From Echinarachnius parma (taxonomy: Eukaryota; Echinodermata; Echinoidea; Clypeasteroida; Echinarachniidae), in contig JBAMJV010000838.1 of the NCBI GenBank assembly GCA_037951105.1, positions 62,001 through 126,000 on the forward strand: a stretch of 64,000 bases of DNA, read 5' to 3'. Within the stretch, counting starts at the first letter, position 1. The number at the start of each line of letters is the position of its first letter. The position numbers and the translations under genes were made by a program. Under the pieces are notes generated by a model. That model was not told where the DNA came from and did not search any database. It saw nothing but the letters and a program-made list of their open reading frames with translations. Positions 62,109 to 64,000 of the stretch are shown here, piece by piece.

Positions 62109-64000
62109 AGTCAATATAATTGTCAATGGGAATAAAGAGAGAAAGGGCTTTTGTCTATTGAAAAACGCGAAGCTGATTTACATCAGAGTCGGTTTCAATG
62201 GATTCTTTTCATGTAACTGTTTGGCGTTCGAATCACAAAAGACCGACGGTAAGAATGGCTTCACGCCCAGGTAAGCCACAACAAACCTTGTTTTCGAATT
62301 CCACGTCCCTTCCCAGTGGAGTCATTTGAAAGGAATTCATTGACAAACGAACTGTGAGACCAACTCAGCCTGATTCTCACAGTGCATGCACGCACGTCAC
62401 CCACAAACACACACACAATAGAGCGTCTGTTATTTAGAAATAGGATGGTGCGATCACATTGTACACTCGTTGACCGTAGATGGCGAAATACTGATTTCAG
62501 CCGCAGCGTCTGACGCGGCAGAGCCGTCGGTTCTGTTCAGCCGTGGCAGAAAATCTTTACATTTTGACCAACTCTATCATTTAAACGCATCTAAAATACT
62601 TGTCCATGCATGGTCTAACTGAAGAGGATAGTAACTTTGTGGTTAATTGAAAGGTTGGAATTTTCTTTCTTGGCTTCAATTCCATTTTAAGAGGAAATAA
62701 CGATATCTTAAAGACTACTATCATTAACACACAGCAGCCTAGAAAGTAATATATTCTAAGAATATATTATTATTTTTTAATTAATTTTTTTACACAAATT
62801 CAACGGATTTCCAGTGCACTGCGAATGTAATTTTGACTTTGATTTAAGTCGATTAATTAAGAAGTATCTCTACAATTCGGACAAACTGATGTTATAAACA
62901 AAATGAAGATCATGACTGTCAACTATTAAAAGGGAATTCTTGCAGGCATTGCAAATTATTTCATGTTTTTGAGGTCCGTAATAATGTCAACAGTGAAACG
63001 TGATAACGTTGGGTAATACATTTAAAATAATAATCACAATGCCATAAATTAAACCCTCATAAGTTAATCGTCCCTTTATAAGCAAAACAATTTAAATATA
63101 ATGGCGAATCCATACCATAAATACATTTTATTTGTATTTTTAAGAACGTATTAGTATGTTTGTAATATCCGGAAGTATAAACGAAAAGTTTTGTGTTGCC
63201 AGCCATAGTTTGTAATCTTTCATTATTTTGATCTAATGTATGATTCATTCAAAAGATGACAATTTCGAACAAAATATCTACCTACGATTATGATCAAATT
63301 ATGAGAAAACAAAGACCCCTTATATCCGTTGATGTATTGACCCTATACTAGATTGTTATTGCGAAATTCGCATTGCATAATGTACCTATAGGGGGTTTCG
63401 AATGTCATTGTGAAATACCTTACCAATTACTAATAACGATTTGCGGTTTATTGACGAATAATAAAAGACGGTTCGCGTTGGTATGAGATGCGATTTCGCA
63501 TTTATATGTTTTTATTTTCGTTTCACAAACAATGCAGTATGACCCTAGGCCCTCGTTGTCCATAAATCGTCATTAGATGACGACATTTCAGAAAATGTAC
63601 ATGACGGCGGTGATGATTATTGTGTACTCTATTCCTCAATATTTGACTTTATTCCAAATTTGGAAAATTATGACAAATTGTACCGAAAGTTGAATAAGAT
63701 CATCCACATGAGGGCGACATTTCACAAAATATGCTGACAAAATGCATCAAACGGGTAGAATACATTTCATAGTCTAACTTTAGTAGAGCATACGCAGAAA
63801 TAAAAACAAATAATAATTTACCCAGTTTTACCCGATTTCATTTACTCGGTTCAAGATCAAACGTTGTACTACTAATTAATATGACATATGATTTCCATCT
63901 GTATTGATATAGGGGAGTTACAACTTACATACCATTATTTGGAATTACTTGTGATTGTGCTGTTTTTCCTAATGGAAATGAAAGATAAAACTTGATATGA

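Larger units (their letters stand above)
59566..64000 (+). repeat. Large tandem unit, copy 4 (runs off the window)
   Basis: Matches copy 3 almost base for base over the 4.4 kb available. The differences I can see are homopolymer lengths (59612 and 59846 regions) and single bases such as 'aaagagag' against 'aaagggag' (62137 and 55969). Confidence 0.95.

Overview
The window looks like eukaryotic, metazoan DNA, probably from a marine invertebrate. It has a GT-AG intron, apurinic-endonuclease (APE) type non-LTR retrotransposons, a piggyBac transposase, terminal-inverted-repeat DNA transposons, and very long (GAT)n, (TTA)n, (TG)n and poly-G/C tracts. An echinoderm or other non-vertebrate deuterostome is my guess from general flavour (frequent 'taggcct' and 'catgta' words, L2-type 'ggcgctatata' tails). 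I cannot prove this from the sequence. I recognise no ordinary cellular gene. Almost everything I can name is mobile or tandemly repeated DNA.

Layout. 1-12.0 kb: AT-rich DNA with a small TA-flanked MITE (2157-2461), a perfectly symmetrical 1.44 kb foldback element (3684-5124), an L2-tailed SINE-like piece, and a decayed minus-strand APE-type LINE (about 6918-10960) split by a TTAA-flanked MITE (8788-9480). 12.1-22.7 kb: a minisatellite interrupted by a complete 9.8 kb piggyBac element (12607-22424). The element has TTAA flanks, perfect 13-bp terminal repeats and a two-exon transposase of 645 residues with its three catalytic aspartates. Its 3' part is swollen by duplicated (GAT)n blocks, a SINE and a GATA tract. 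22.8-31 kb: an interspersed repeat with its own insertion, then two TTAA-flanked elements that share one TTAA (24220-29956 and 29961-30715). The first carries a 213-bp satellite with a 4-mer higher-order repeat that reads as one long open frame. 31-35.5 kb: a SINE, a Helitron/Helentron-like candidate, a tRNA-like box and a 121-bp minisatellite.

35.5-64 kb: four copies of a unit of about 4.63 kb, running past the right edge. Copy 1 holds three insertions that copies 2-4 lack: a TA element, a full-length but frameshifted jockey-like LINE with a 12-bp target duplication, and a (GAT/GGT)n-rich inverted-repeat element. Copies 3 and 4 are almost identical, apart from a 1.54 kb TIR element at the end of copy 3. 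Each copy also carries an internal TIR element, a set of GATATC-centred palindromes and a conserved 45-codon open frame. Between copies 1 and 2 lie two more MITEs and a 50-bp perfect palindrome.

The only protein likely to be functional is the piggyBac transposase. It could act on its own ends and perhaps on related TTAA MITEs. The LINEs could explain the SINE and LINE insertions historically, but both copies here are broken at the reverse-transcriptase active site.
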